A DNA stretch of 64,000 bases from Azadirachta indica (GCA_022749755.1 CM040452.1:18928350-18992349); one strand, 5' to 3'; numbered from the stretch's first letter, positions 45,752 through 59,300 are shown. Notes: generated from the sequence alone by a model not told the origin. A program made the numbers and translations.

Positions 45752-46974
45752 TGTATCAGTTCTTCTATTTATGTCAAATAGTAACATATCCTGACTTGTT
45801 TCCATTGCCACGGCTTCTATCAGAAAGAGCTTAAGAAATGTGAGTATACAGGTTCTGTAATATCATCTCTTTATAGATGTTAAAAGATTAGAAATTGTTA
45901 ATATTTGAACTTTAAATTTGAGATTTTAAACTTGAATTTTATAGAATAAGATCGAAAGATTAAGTTTAAGGATTAAAGATTAAGGGATTAGGATTTTAAT
46001 CATTGGATTTTAAATTTTTAAGTTTTGAATTCAAGAAGGATAGAAATTTTGATTTTTGAATGCAAACTTTTGGTTATAAATCTAGCACTTCCCTTTCCTT
46101 CGATGTGTTTACTTTTTTCAACTTGTAGACTCCACAAAATCTCTTACTATTATTTGTGATATTTGATAATTCTGGGTTGCTATTTGTTCTTAAAGCATTG
46201 GTGAAGCTTTGGTTAAGCATAAAAGTATATAATGTTTTCTTCAATTCGAGGTAAGTAAATATGTGCATAACATAATTTTGATCTTTTTAAATGGTTATGA
46301 AAACTTGTTATATAAACATGTGAATGATTTAACGAAATATGCTCTTAACGAAATCATATTTTCTAGACTTTTAAATTGTTTACAAATGATTTGTTGATTG
46401 TTTATAACTATTAAATGTTCTATATAAAACATAAATGAAAATTTTACCAAATATTTGTGCATAGAAATATGTTTGTCTTTGCTTATTATTCATAGATACG
46501 ATTATGTCACTATTCTGTTACAATTATTATATCGTTCTATTATGGTTACTATTGTTCTGTTGTTGAGTGATTATTGAACTTTGAAATGCTTCCTACAGTT
46601 TTAGTTGTAGTCTATGTGACGTATGCTAAAATAATTGAAGTAAATAGATGTTTGTAATTATGCTTCCATATTTTTGAAATAATAATTTACATATAAATGT
46701 AAGTATTTAATAAATCATAAATGTTATGCACAAATTTCCACTAAATTGACAGCTTATCCCTCGTCATTAATATTTTTCAACTGATTGAAGTTTTTGAATT
46801 ATGAGATAATAGAGATTTTCAATTAAGCTTAAATTATTGGAAAGATTGAAGTTAGTATCAAGTAGAATTTTGGGTATTGCATTTAATCTGAAGAAATATT
46901 GTTTTGAATCTTTAAACAATATAATTGTACGTTTATTCTTTTGATGATTTAATTGTCTATTGGAAATTTGGGGT

Positions 46975-47244
46975 TGAAAAGAAATTTGTTCTTTATTTCT
47001 TGAATGAAACATATGTACATGAATGGCCTTTTTATAGACTTACGATAAACATATAAAAGTAAATAAAATATGTACAATAAATATAATCAAACAAGGAAGG
47101 GGAATCATAACAATAAGGGAAATAAAAATAAAAAAATATAGGAAAGAATAACCTTGTAAATCAAGACTTTGTAATGCTTAATTTACTAGAATGATCTTGC
47201 AAATCAAAGCATTATAATACTTGATTTGATTTGATTCATTAACA
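46975..47244 (-). repeat. Copia-2 3' LTR
   Basis: A 270-bp LTR, on the plus strand TGAAAAGAAATTTG...GATTCATTAACA. A minus-strand TATA box (TATAAAAAGG) is at about 47027-47036. The right-hand copy matches from about 47032 onward and ends in TA in place of CA. Confidence 0.85.
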
Positions 47245-50200
47245 GTCCCCCTCAAACTTAAGTTGGCTTAGTAGAAGCTAACTTTAGTTTCGATACCAAA
47301 TTATGAGACTATCCAGAAAGATGACATTCTGTGAACACGTCTGTTGGTTAATTAGAAGAGGAGATGGAATTAAGAGTAATAGTATCTAGAGTGATATATG
47401 GATAAATGAAATGGCAGTCAATTTCAATATGTTTGGTGCGCTCATAGAAGACAACATTGTGAGCAATCTAAATAGTGCTACTATTATCACAGACAAGAGA
47501 AGTAGGACCAAAGTTATGAACACCTATATTACTGAGAAGTCACCGAAGTCAAGTAATCTCCTGAGTAGTATCTGCAAGGACATGATATTCTGCCTCCATG
47601 CTAGATCTTGCCACAACAGCCTACTTCTTACAACGCCAAGAAAAAAAGAATTATCTAAAAAAATACAAAGACTTGTGATAAAATGTTAGTTAGCAAGATC
47701 ACCAGCTCAATTTGCATCAGAAAAGGCATATAACTTTAAAGATGAATGGGTAGAGAAATAAAGCTCATGAAACAGAGTGCCCTTAATAAAGCGAAGAATG
47801 TGAAGAACAGCCGCATAATGAGGAGAGTGGGGAGTAGACATATACTGGTTCACAATATGAACAGTATGGGAGATGTCAGGTTAAGTAACGGTGAGATAAA
47901 CTAAACTACCAACCAATTGTCTATAAAGGGTGGCATCTTGAAGTACAACTCCATCAAGGGGTATGACTTTGGCATTGGGCTCTAGTAAAGTAGAGGCGAT
48001 TTTATTGTTAGTCAGACCAGCTCGAGTAAGGAGGTCTGATGCGTACTTCGCCTAAGAAAAATAGTAGCCATTAGAGTTAGAAAGTACCTCTAAAATAAGA
48101 AAGTAATTAAGATGGCTAAAATCTTTTATCTCAAAGTGTTGTTGAAGTGAGGTCTTAAGAGTAGATATCACATTAGCGTCATTACTAGTAATGATCATAT
48201 CATCTACATAAAGTAAGAGAAGAATACAGTCATGATCTGTGTTTCGAATAAAGAATCTGTATTATAAAAGTTAGAACGAAAACCAAGTTGTTGAATGGTA
48301 GTGCTAAACTTAGCAAACCAAGCTCAAGAAGTCTGTTTGAGACTATACAGGGCACGACGAAGCTTGCAGACTTTGTAAGGTAGATGAGAATATTTTAGAG
48401 AAGGCTTCATATAAACATCTTAAGCGAGATCACCATTGAAGAAGGCATTTTTAACATCATCTAAAATAGTATCCATCAGCGTACAACAACCACTTGCCAA
48501 AAGGCTTCATACAGATGTCATAAAAGCAACAAAGGCAAAGGTTTCTTCATAATCAATGCCATAATCCTAATTGAATCCCTTAGCAACTGGTCTAGTTTTG
48601 TACCGTTCAATAGAGCCATTAGTTTTAGTCTTGATTTTGTAAACCAATTTGTAGCCAATTGTTGATTTCTGAGATGAGAGATCAACCAAGTCCTATTTAT
48701 GTGATTTCTTAAGAGCTTATAGTTCTTTTGTCATTGTCTGCTGCCAAACAGGATTAAAACTAGCATCGGAATAGAATTAAGAAACATATAAGAAAAGAAT
48801 AATAGAAAAGTAGTGATAATCTCAAAGTCTAATAGGAAATTCCTTTACTCGATTGGATTGACGACAAAGATGATGATTAGAGGAGGTAGACGGAAAGGCA
48901 GAAGAGGTGTCAGAGGTGGACCTAAAAGGTAAAGTCGTTAGCTTAAAAGTAGGCCGTGGTGTAGTGAAGATATCTGTTGAGGGCTTATATGAATTACTTG
49001 CATCAGTGTTATTAGGAAATAAATTTACAAAACCATGAGTAAAAAATGGAGTAAAATTAGACTCAAAATGAAAACTAAAGATGCAGGAGAACATTTTTGT
49101 TCCTAGAAGACTATATTTTTAGATATATAGAGTCGATTGGATATAAAATCCTAACACCTGTAACCTTTGTGTTCAATGCTATATCCTAGAAAACAACATA
49201 AACGAGCCCAAGGTTCTAATTTGGTATACTCATGAGACTGTAGAAGGACAAAACATGTACAACTAAAGACTTTAAAAAGACTATATTTAGGAGTCCCATA
49301 CAATCGCTTATAAGGAGATTAATGACCAATGAATGGGGAAGGAAAATGATTGATAATGTAAGTAGCTATAAGAGCAGCTTCCCCCCAAAAATGTTCTAGA
49401 AAAAAGGCAAATATGAGAAGAGCATGAATAGTTTCAAGGATATGTTTATGTTTGCATTTAGCCCGACCATTTTGTTGAGATGTGATAGGATAGGAGCGAT
49501 GACAAAGAGTCCCATTAGTTACAAGAGTTTTAAAAACTCAAAATCCTTATATTTTATAGTATTATTAGTGTGAAAAACTTTAATAGAACAAGAAAATTGT
49601 GTCTAAATCATTTTAGTAAAATCACGATACATTTTAGATAACTCTCATATATGGTTCATAAGATAAAGTTAGGTATAACATGGGTAATTATCAATAAAAA
49701 TAACAAAATATTTAAAACTCCCATAATGGCATTAAGGAAAGGCCCCTAAATATCAGAATGGATGACATCAAATGAAGTAATAGAAATAGAGTCATTATTA
49801 TTAAATGGTAAAGTAATACATTTTGTTAACTAACAAGAGACATAATCAAGTTGATCATGAGATACAATGCCCAAATTATCACTAAAAACTAATGAACGAA
49901 GACGATCGAGTAAGATATGCCCTAGTTGTGAGTGTCAAAAACTCAAGGAAGAGACAGAAGTTGTGGAGACAACAGACAGAGGGATAAAGTGACATGTGGA
50001 TGGTAGATAAAGACTGATGAGCTTGAACAGACGTCCAACTTTATAGCCTATCCTAACATCTAACTCATCTTCAGATCCTGCACATGACAGCTAGAAACAG
50101 TAAAAAGAATATGAAGACCATGATCATATAATTGACCAACAGACAAGAGGTTGAGAGTGAGATTAGGAATCTGGAAAATGTTAAGTAAAGTGATTTAACC

Positions 50201-50984
50201 TAAGTAACTGACATGCATAGTAGATTTATTCGTAGTTTGAATTGTAGGTAAATGTAGAATAGAAGATTTAGAAAAAAAAAAAAAGTAGAGTCTACGATCA
50301 TATGACTACAGCACACAAAGTCAAAATACCAAAAGGATGTGCCTAAGAGAACCATAAAAGCTGAAATTGGAGGATTACCAAATGTCTACAATAGTTAATA
50401 AAAAAGAGATGCAAGATTATTAGTGGTAAGGGTAAGAGAGGTAAGACAGTCTTTGGTGTTATCAGCAGTAGCAGCAAACAGTGGTGGATGATGCTTGGGT
50501 CTTCCTTCATTTGGACAGTTTTGTGCAAAATGCTGAGGATCAACTTTGCGACAAATTTTACATCTCCTAATAGGACAATTGATAACCTAGTGACTATTCT
50601 TATAACAGTAGTTATAGCTCACTGTAGAGGTAGGCTGAGAAGCTGAAGTTGTAGGTAGAGCAGTGTTAAGGCGAGGCGGTTGTAGGACCAAACTGGGTTT
50701 CTTCAGAGACAAGTATATTAATAGCTTCATCAATTGTAGGTAAAGGTTTTTGGTAAAGAAGGGAAGCTTGAGTAGGTTCAAATGTATCTCTTAAAGCCAT
50801 GAGAAATATCATTAACCTTTGTTGGTCCCTATACGTGGTAAATCTTGTTGCATACTCAAAGGTTGTCTACCTAGGTTGTGAAAGGGATAACTAGTCCCAT
50901 AAAAACTACATCTTTGAGTGAAAGTTAAAAATAGATTGACCAGACTCTTGGTCCATATGATAAAGCCTGTGTATAATCTAATAT

Positions 50985-52387
50985 TGGTGTGACAGATGCT
51001 ACAACTTAAAGGTTGTAACTCTCAAGTATAAGTTGTCTCAAGTAATAAAGTTCAGAAGTCCGAGTGTCGGTCCACAAGGAATACGTTATATAAGATTCAC
51101 AAATCCAATGTTCAAATATGATAAAAATAAAATGAATTTATTACTTGTTGAATGTAAATTTAATATTATTAATTATTAGGGCATTAGAGTTCATTTTGTT
51201 GATAATTATAGAAATCATGCTTTACTCATTTTTTTTTAACTCAATTAAGAATCACTTAATAGATGATCTTAATCGGAAGATAAATATATTGAAATACAAC
51301 ACAATAACTCTTTGAAGAAAAAATAATAAAATAAAAGTTTAATCATTCAATTTATTTGTGAAAGTTATAACATGCCTTATTCTTAATTTGTAGAAAATGT
51401 GCAAGCATTTAGTGTACCTTTTTGTTAATAATGAATCAAGTCTCCTAACAAACCAAAACACTTTTAAGAAATAGAATTCACTTAATTGAAAAGATTTTGC
51501 ATTGAAACATAATTTAGAATGATAAAAGAACAATGCTATAAAATCAACAAAAATTCACCCTTAGCCCTAATTATTAATTTAGAAAGACATTATTTAATTG
51601 AAGGTCAAATTACAAAAAGAAAAAAAAAAAATGATAACAAAGATTAGCCCCCTTCACTTTCACATCTTCCTTTATATAGGTAAAACAAAAGATATTTCAT
51701 ATGTGTGAACATAATTTGCCAATTTTTAATTAATCATACTTTATCAACTTGCAACATATTTTTGACTATCAAAACCACCGAAATTTGTAAAATTGTCTTC
51801 TTCAAAATTGTAGGTGAATGACTCAACTTTCTAATGTTCTATATCTCACCCTTATTGATTTTGTAGAACATAAGTTGTGTTGAAAATAGGCATAAATGTT
51901 CAATTGCATTTATCCACCACCCTTCTAGAATGATGGCTTTTTTTGAAATTTGAGAATATATAAAATATAAACAATTTAGAGCTCTTTGTTAGCTTTTTAG
52001 AACACCAAATCAAATAATTTTTGGGTATATATTTTGAGAGATATGACCAAAATACATAAGCATATTGGGCTCAAAAGATGCACTTAAGAGTTTTGTTGAA
52101 GCCCAATTTTTGTCCCATTAATAGCTTGAACTAGTCCAACCTTCGGCTTACAAAGTTGTGAAATAATGAGTCTATGTTTGTCTAGTCTAAAAATTGTATC
52201 AATTGATGTTTTGGATTGAAAGATATATTCATTATACGAAACCTGCGCAAAACCTACTGTTTAATCCAATTTATGTTTTACAATTCAATATAAAGGAATA
52301 TGCGTTATTTTTGGGGGACAGAAGGATATTATTAAGTATAAATCATAATATTTCTCTCGATAAACCTACACTTTTAAATATTCATCA
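50985..52387. mobile_element. Probable solo LTR nested in the gag region of copia-2
   Basis: Copia-2 gag is readable on both sides of this segment (the LMDQESGQS block just left of it and the YITKPVKIDDD block just right of it) but not within. The segment starts TGGTGTGACAG and ends AAATATTCATCA, similar in form to the ends of the solo LTR at 44537-45751 (TGGTATG...TTCTTATCA), and has a related GTGTCGGTCCACAAGG stretch. No clean target duplication is visible, so the exact ends are uncertain. Confidence 0.45.
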
Positions 52388-53239
52388 ATAGATCAATGAC
52401 ACTATACCAATAAACAAAGAAGTCATACAATACTTTGGTTGTCTCAAATCTCCTAAATTACAGATGGATTGAAGGAGTAAAAGTATTACAAAACCAATAA
52501 TAATTTGATGGTTTTTGCTATCCTACTCTTCCAAATAGTCAACAAACTTTTGATCAGTGTCGTCGTCGATTTTGACAGGTTTAGTGATATAACCAATAAC
52601 ATACAGCCAAAGACAACGTCCTTTGAGGAAATTGGACATTACTTGAGCCAATAATACATAATTATGTCTATCTAATTGGATATGAATAGGGTGAGAGACA
52701 TCTGACCTATTTATGATTTTAGAGAAACAACGACAAAGAAATTGCCGAAAACAATTTGATCGGAGAACAACAGAATCTATTTGGACTTTGGTTTGCCTTT
52801 AAAGATGGATGGCCAGAAATAGGAAACTGAGGACACAAGCAAGTTGGCTAGTTAGTTTTGAGCCAAATGGAGGTGGCAGTGACGACTTACTCATTAGTAA
52901 GCAACGGATCAAAGGGCAATGAATTTAGACCTGACCAGAGGTTGACCCTAGCAAACGATGACCAAAAATGGCAAACGGAGAGCATGATGACAATGGCCGA
53001 CTTGCTTTGAGTTGAACGAAGATGGCAGTGACAACTCAATCATCAGTGATTGGCTATATCAAGGCGTGAAGGAGCCAAAGAATGGGTCTCTTTGCGGTGG
53101 CAAATAGCGGTGCATATAGAGATATAGGGATCACCAATAGACTGGCTGATGAATTCTGAAGCTCTAGGCACCAAGGATTAATGTAAAATACTTAATGCCA
53201 GGTGATCTATCTCAATCTTATGGCAAACCAAGATTTATG

Positions 53240-53458
53240 TCAATCTTATAGGCTTATAATAAACATATAAAAGTAAATAAAATATGTACAATAAATGTAA
53301 TCAAATAAAAAAGGGGAATCACAGCAATAAGGGAAATAAAAATGAAAAAATAAAGGAAAGAATAACCTTGCAAATCAAGGCATTATAATGCTTGATTTGC
53401 TGGAATGATCTTGCAAATTAAACCATTATAATGCTTGATTTGATTTGATTCATTAATA
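53240..53458 (-). repeat. Copia-2 5' LTR, partial
   Basis: Matches 47032-47244 closely (ATAAACATATAAAAGTAAAT, AATAACCTTGCAAATCAAGG, TGATTTGATTTGATTCATTAA). The first about 57 bases of the LTR seen at the left copy are missing or replaced, and the terminal CA is TA. Confidence 0.8.
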
Positions 53459-55135
53459 GGGGTGTTATAGGTTCTCTCGTCTTCACTAATGCAAATTTTA
53501 TTTTGAAAAGACACTATTGCAAATTACACAAACATTTGGAAAAGGTTACCTTTCTTTTTGAATTTTCTCCTCTATTGATAAATCAAAATATGTAAAAAGT
53601 AGGAAGAAATACCGCTATAAGAACAAATATTATAACTAACCATAGTAGCTACTTGTTTCTTAGATAGAAAAGCATAGGTCATCAAAGAAAGTATTGGGAA
53701 CAAAATTCCTAGATTGATTTTGCCAGCCAAAGTTGGTAGAGGGCCATAAAAAATAAATTATTTATGCCGTGTTCTGTTTTTATATTTATTAGGCTATTTC
53801 TCTCATTTTTACCATTCAGTTCTAAAAACTTGTAGGCTACACGTTGATTGAAAGAGATGAGTCAAAGTTTTATAGATAAAGCCTTAATTTAACAAAGAAG
53901 TGAATAGTGTTGTATTATCAACTATGACCTATTTCTAAAGCTGGCATTCGTATATATGTAGACTGTCCAGTGTCATCATTAATGCTCTTTCTAATATCCA
54001 TCAAATCTCTATACCAAATCCAATAGCTATTACCTCCACCAATTACATTGGAAATATTGTATGTTATACATGAACAATTCTTCAAGCACTCAATCTTACA
54101 TTCATTAAGATTCATACTTCTTATTTAGTGAAATTTTTAGCTATTTGGGCACTTTAATATCAGTAAGTGCCATAAACCTACCTCTAATTTTGCAATCTAA
54201 TGTGTAACTTCTCTTACATGATCTAGGCTAGGTCTAGTTGTGTTGTAATTTGTGTTTGAAACCATTTAAACACTCACAAATAGGAGTCTTATCAATGCTG
54301 CAAACACTATTATCACCACATTTCCTATAAAATTGACATAGATCACCTGGTGTTGAGTACACAACATCATACTTAATGCTATTCTTTTTCCATATTAAAC
54401 ACTGGACATTACTTAATGTGTTGAGTTTTATCATCATGATGATTGGATTGTTGTAGGATTCATACCTATATCGTAATAGATTTTATCCTCATTATGCACC
54501 AAAATTGGATCATAATGAAAGTTAGGAAGTGCAGCAATAGCTTTGAAGTAAACTCCATCCCAAGGTCTAGTACATGTCATTTTCACCGATCCCCTATAAA
54601 TAAATAATTGAAGTAAAATATTATTGTCAAGTTTATAAATAAAGTTTCCTAGGGATGGATCATCAACACTTCACCACGACCTTGAATATAGCTGTAGAAC
54701 AATCTTTAAGTCCTAGCCCAATTTGATGCTTGGTAACAATGTGTTTAATGGGTATAGTTTTCAAAAGTGTTCCTGCTAAAATTATCTTTAAGAACAAGGT
54801 TTCCAGTGTCTGAGAGTTATGTCACTAGACTTCTTGCTTTTTGAGACAAATTTAAAGACCAGATAATTCCCTTTGTTTCATTGAGAAGAACAAGATTTCC
54901 ATTAATGCTATTGGTTAAGACTCCAACTTGATCAATTATAAGGTTGTTTCTATTTGAAACCCACAAAACTATTATCTTAGAGCTCTTTTTGTACCATATT
55001 CTCAGATACCTGTTCTTTGAATTTTTAGGAAACAAAAAGCCTAGCTTAAACGTTTCAGCTGACGAAATTAACCTATCATTATTATGGATTAATCTTCTTG
55101 GAGTGATGATATTAGCTACTAATGACAACTCAATG

Positions 55136-56109
55136 GTTAAGAAAAGGTGAAAGAACTAAAGATGTAGAAAAAAGACAAATTCTCTATTTAGAAAACTGTA
55201 GGAAAATGTACAGATGTTGGGAGATAGGAATCATATATAATAACCTTGCATATTGCAAGTTCTATGTCTTGACTATGTATATGCAGTATTACACAAGCAT
55301 AAAATTCGATTGTTTTGAAAAGATTGATCCTTCTTATTAACAACAACTAGGATTTAAGAAGCATCAGTAGTCATTTCATTTTACATTGAAAGAATGGCAA
55401 AAACCAAGTACCTCCCAATGTTCACACTGTAATGTACTTGCAAAACTAGCAGTGGTTTTTATCTGTCTATTTCTATGGCATAACATGCATTTAAAACCAA
55501 GCCATAGCATTTCAAACCCAAAAAGTCCATTTTAACCTTTTATTTATTTCCAAATTTTTTTACGGCAATCGAACTTTATTAACATTATTTCTTTTACAAT
55601 TACATAAAAGAATATTTTCTATTAATGGTACTTATCTTTCCGTACTTTATAGGCTTTAAACTCTCTTTTTTGTTGATTTCCATGCCTCAACTAATTTCAT
55701 TTGAAGATAAAACAAAATGAAGTCAACGAACTATTTATGCATACACAAAACACATAGTCAAAAACTAATCATAGTATGCATTCTAGGCTTAAAGGACTTT
55801 ATGCACGTTAACCGTGTTGAAGGCCATTAATGAGTAACTTTGAAGCCATAGATTATCTCTAGAAGCGACTTTAATGCTACAAAAAGCATTGCCATGCAGG
55901 AAAACATACATTAAAGGAATTTCAAAGTTGAAACAATCACATTATTGACAGAACATTCTTCTAGACTGCTAATAGAAAACCTTTGATCTACTATAGTTCT
56001 ACATATGAAAAAGCAGGATTTCAAGAAAAAAAATTGCATAAAGGTTGACCCTTTATAATATATGCCTATGGTGTCAATTTTCATCAAAAGAAACAGCTTA
56101 CTAGTCTAG
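55136..56109. other. Intergenic upstream of SD-RLK 6
   Basis: AT-rich region with no coding signal. The first few hundred bases should be the old SD-RLK 6 promoter. The open frame at 55122-55340 (+) is a chance frame with no recognisable content. Confidence 0.45.
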
Positions 56110-56215
56110 TTCAAAATTTCTGAAGAAGGAAACTAAACTCCCAATTTCACTATCTGCCATAGACAGTCTTGGAGTAATGGAATTAGTTGCCAATGAATCT
56201 ATGATTGATGAAAGG
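56110..56215 (-). pseudogene. Isolated N-terminal B-lectin relic of an SD-RLK
   Basis: On the minus strand it reads DSLATNSITPRLSMADSEIG then LVSFFRNFEL, the signal-peptide end and B-lectin start of the subclade that includes SD-RLK 6 and 7. It is about 105 bases long, with nothing of the rest of the gene around it. It lies between the start of SD-RLK 6 and the end of SD-RLK 7, so it is a fragment of a lost third copy or a by-product of the duplication. Confidence 0.7.
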
Positions 56216-56339
56216 ATTTCGAATATATGTTTTCTTAAGTTATTATCGTATTAGCACTAAAAAGAAATAAAATAAAAAAAATTAGAGTGATAACATCAAG
56301 GTTCATAGGATTTTTATCTACCATTAATTATTAATATTG

Positions 56340-59300
56340 TCACATCACTCACTGAACAAGCTTCGGTGAACCTATTTGTGTGGTTGCATTTTTAACACTT
56401 CTTAAGCATGAAAAACCAGGCTATTTGGGAGGATGTAAAACAACAAGCTCATTGCTTAACATTGAGACAACTTCCAACATAGTTAGTTTGTCTTCTACAT
56501 TTTCATGTACACATAAAAGGGCCACATTGATATATCTCATTAGCATAGGATATGATGATTCATTTTGTAATACTGGATCCATCAAGTCCTGAGCTTTATT
56601 TTCTTTCCATAGATCCTAAGCTTGAAAAAACTGAAAATATTCAAATGTTAAATGAATATAAATTATCTTAGTTATGTTCTTGAAGAAAATTCTTAATTAT
56701 CCCAATCTATACATTAGAGATGATTGTTAGATATGTCTTACGTCTATTCAAACAATAAACAAAAGCAGAATAAAAGCAAGAATTTTGTCACATACAAGGG
56801 AATCAATATTGAAGAACCTTGTATTGCTCTTACACTCAGTGTTTCCAACATCAATATTTCAAAGCTAAACATATCCAATTTTATTGAGAAGAGTCATTTC
56901 ATGGCATACTCAGGTAACATATAACCACTAAAATTTCATTGTTTTATCAAATATTTAGTCATTTGGAAATGATTTACAAGGATATCACTAGCAATTAGCA
57001 AATGACATTTACACATATTCTAGGGAAATCGAATATACTTACTAAGTTCTAACTATTCGATTGGTATTTGCCTGCAATTCATTACCACCAAATATTTGTG
57101 CCATACCAGAATCTGATATTTTGGGGTTCATGTCACTATCTACGAGAATATTGCTCGCCTTCAGATCTCTGCAAATGATTCTTAGCCTAGAATATTGATA
57201 AAGATATAGCAGTCCTTAGGCAATTCCTTTAATGATTCTAACATGTGTTTCCTAACCTAGCAGACACTTTTTTGTTGGATCTGTTACAAGATCAAATCAT
57301 TACATGAGGAATACTGAGGTTAAAACAAATATTAGTGATAAAATTTAACATATATTTCTAAAGTGTGAGAAAATGTTAATGTTGTGAATGATAAATCATA
57401 TACCAAAAAGGAAATAATCTAAGCTTTTGTTAGGCATGTACTCATAGATCAAAATCTTTTTCGCCTTCTTCTATACAAGAACCTAAGAGTCTTACAAGGT
57501 TCCTATGTTGAAGTTTTGCTATAAGTGTCATCTCATTTTTAAACTATTCAAGTCCTTGCCCTGACTGACTTACAAGCCTTTTAACTGTAAATTCCTCTCT
57601 ATGAGTTAGTTCTCCCTATATTTTAATCTCATAATTTCAAGAATGCTTACATATTCCACTTCAATGATGAACAAATAAGACATTAATTTGCTCAATGCAG
57701 TTAAGGTGACAAGAATGCTACTTTGTAAACAGGTCCAAAGCCATCTTCTCTAAGCTTGTTTCTTATATAGAAGTTATCCATAATTGTAGAAATACTTGCA
57801 AGCTGAAGAATGGCAACCAAGATTCCTTACTCTTACCTTTTTCCTTTCTCTTTCTCCCCTTTGTAGAGTTCATTTATTCTTGTTGTAATGCTCATATTTA
57901 TGTCGAGTAATAACATATCATGGCTTCTCACCATTTTTTATTTTAAGACAAAAAAATTAAATAAAATTGTGAGTATACTAGTTCTAGCATATATATGGGC
58001 ACGAATACACATAGGTACTCCATCATAAAAGAGCTATTCGCATAAAAATCACCTTCTCCTTTGAGTTTCTCCTTCATTGATAGTATATGCAAAAGGCAAA
58101 GAAAAGAACAAATAGCATAACTACCCATATCGTGTTTCCTAGATCTCGAAACATACATTTCTTCTAAGAAAATCATTAAAAAGAAAATAAATTTTGTGAT
58201 TAATACCATGTGTTTGTTATATATTGTATTTGTTCATTGGCCTATTTAATCTCGTATTTAACCATTTAATTCCTAAAACCAGTAGGCTAAATTATATAGT
58301 GATTCAACAAGACCACTTACTATACCTTACTATAACGAAGAAGTGAACATTGTCATATTGTTAACTATAAATAATAAATAAGCACACCGTATTCTAACTC
58401 GTATGTAGATAGACTGTTCGGCGTTGGACTCAATGATCTTTTTAACGTCAATTGAGTTGCCATACCAGATCAAATAGCCATTGCCTCCTCCAGTTACATT
58501 GGAATTTGCATAAGCTCTACAAGAACATTTTTTTAAGCACTCAGTCTTACATTTATTAAGATTTATACTCTCATTTAGTGCAACATCGAACAAGCTAAGC
58601 ATTTGAATATCAACAACTTTTATAAACATGTCTCCATTTTTGCAATCTAATGAATAACTTTTCACGCACGATTTTGGCCAAGTCTGGTTATATTGTAATT
58701 TAGGTTTGAATCCCTTCAAACACTCACAATTCGGTGTCTTGTCCGTGCTACAAACACCACTAGGATAACATGTCCCATAATTTTCAAAAAAATCATCTAA
58801 TGTGGAGTACAAATGTTCTTATCTAGTAGTTCTTTTATTTCATATTAGACGTTGGACTTCACCTACTTGGTTGAGTTTTATAATCATTATAATTCAATTC
58901 TTGTAGGATTCGTATTGTAATATATCTCGTCTTGATTATGCACAAAAATTGGCTCAAAAAGAAAGTGAGAATTTGAATAAGCAAATTCAAAAGTAATTGC
59001 ATTCCATGCTCCAAGGTGGCCTACTCTTACAGATCTCTAATAAAGAAATGTTTGAAGTAACACATGAATGTTAAGTTTGTAAGTAAAGTTTTCAAGGGAT
59101 GGATCATCAACATTTCTCCACGACATTAAATATCTTTGAAGACTAGTCTTTAAGTCCTAACCAAACTTCATGTTTGGTAACATTACGTCTGATGGGCAGT
59201 CAAAGCTCTGCCACAGATAGTTGTCAGAAGTATTCCTTATAAAATTATCCCCAAGCACAAGGGTTTCGAAGTCTAAGAGTTGTGCCACTAAATTTCTTAC

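Larger units (their letters stand above)
46975..53458 (-). mobile_element. Copia-2: degenerate Ty1/copia retrotransposon
   Basis: The 3' LTR is 46975-47244 and a 5' LTR remnant is at about 53240-53458; both are flanked by the target duplication GGGGT (46970-46974 and 53459-53463). A polypurine tract lies at 47246-47253 (CCCCCTC on the plus strand). A degenerate primer-binding site (TTGGTGCCTAGAGCTTC in minus sense) is near 53165-53182. Reading right to left: gag start (near 52500-52620), gag middle (50640-50940, ALRDTFEPTQASLLYQKPLP), zinc knuckle (CRKVDPQHFAQNCP, near 50500-50620), protease (WYFDFVCCSHM, near 50275-50345), integrase (49300-50000), reverse transcriptase (about 47900-48780) and RNase H end (about 47270-47900, YMSTPHSPHYAAV). 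Stops and frameshifts are frequent throughout, so it is inactive. A 1.4-kb insert splits gag. Confidence 0.85.
45856..53469. mobile_element. Second LTR-like element with inverted ends, interrupted by copia-2
   Basis: The left end is TGTAATATCATCTC (45856) and the right end GGGGTGTTATA (53459-53469, of which GGGGT is duplicated by copia-2). GGTTC flanks both sides (45851-45855 and 53470-53474), a perfect 5-bp target duplication. With copia-2 removed the element is about 1.1 kb. It shares several landmarks in order with the element at 28937-31419: AGGTAAGTA followed by ATGTGCATAACA / TATGCATGAC, a GGCTTATT-GTTCGTAG-like block, and a GACAGCT-ACCC-TCATT block (near 46748 and 30860). It is therefore an older or internally deleted relative. 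Confidence 0.65.
43190..55135 (-). pseudogene. SD-RLK 6: second-subclade SD-RLK pseudogene, intron 2 expanded by nested LTR elements
   Basis: Exon 1 pieces: B-lectin start at 54817-55128 (IITPRRLIHNNDRLIS, LRIWYKKSSKIIVLWVSNRN), EGF/SLG end at 54234-54437 (CQFYRKCGDNSVC) and PAN at 53918-54115 (CLKNCSCITYNISNV). Exon 2 membrane helix is at about 53575-53690. Intron 2 holds the elements from 44537 to 53469. Exon 3 (about 44378-44536) encodes CAATDNFFTKNNLGECGFGPLYK, exon 4 (about 44040-44248) keeps GQEVAV and NKSLDFFIF but is frameshifted, exon 5 (about 43670-43900) is badly decayed with an inexact DFG-equivalent, and exon 6 (about 43410-43565, [20 protein letters not shown]) is frameshifted after VFS. 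Exon 7 is deleted; only the downstream flank (43190-43255) matches the downstream flank of SD-RLK 7. The flanks of the insertion (45757-45855 and 53475 onward) match the uninterrupted intron 2 of SD-RLK 7 at 57870-57990, which joins the halves. Confidence 0.8.

Noticed and set aside
56380..56592. 70-aa plus-strand ORF
   Set aside because: It is the antisense shadow of SD-RLK 7 exon 7.
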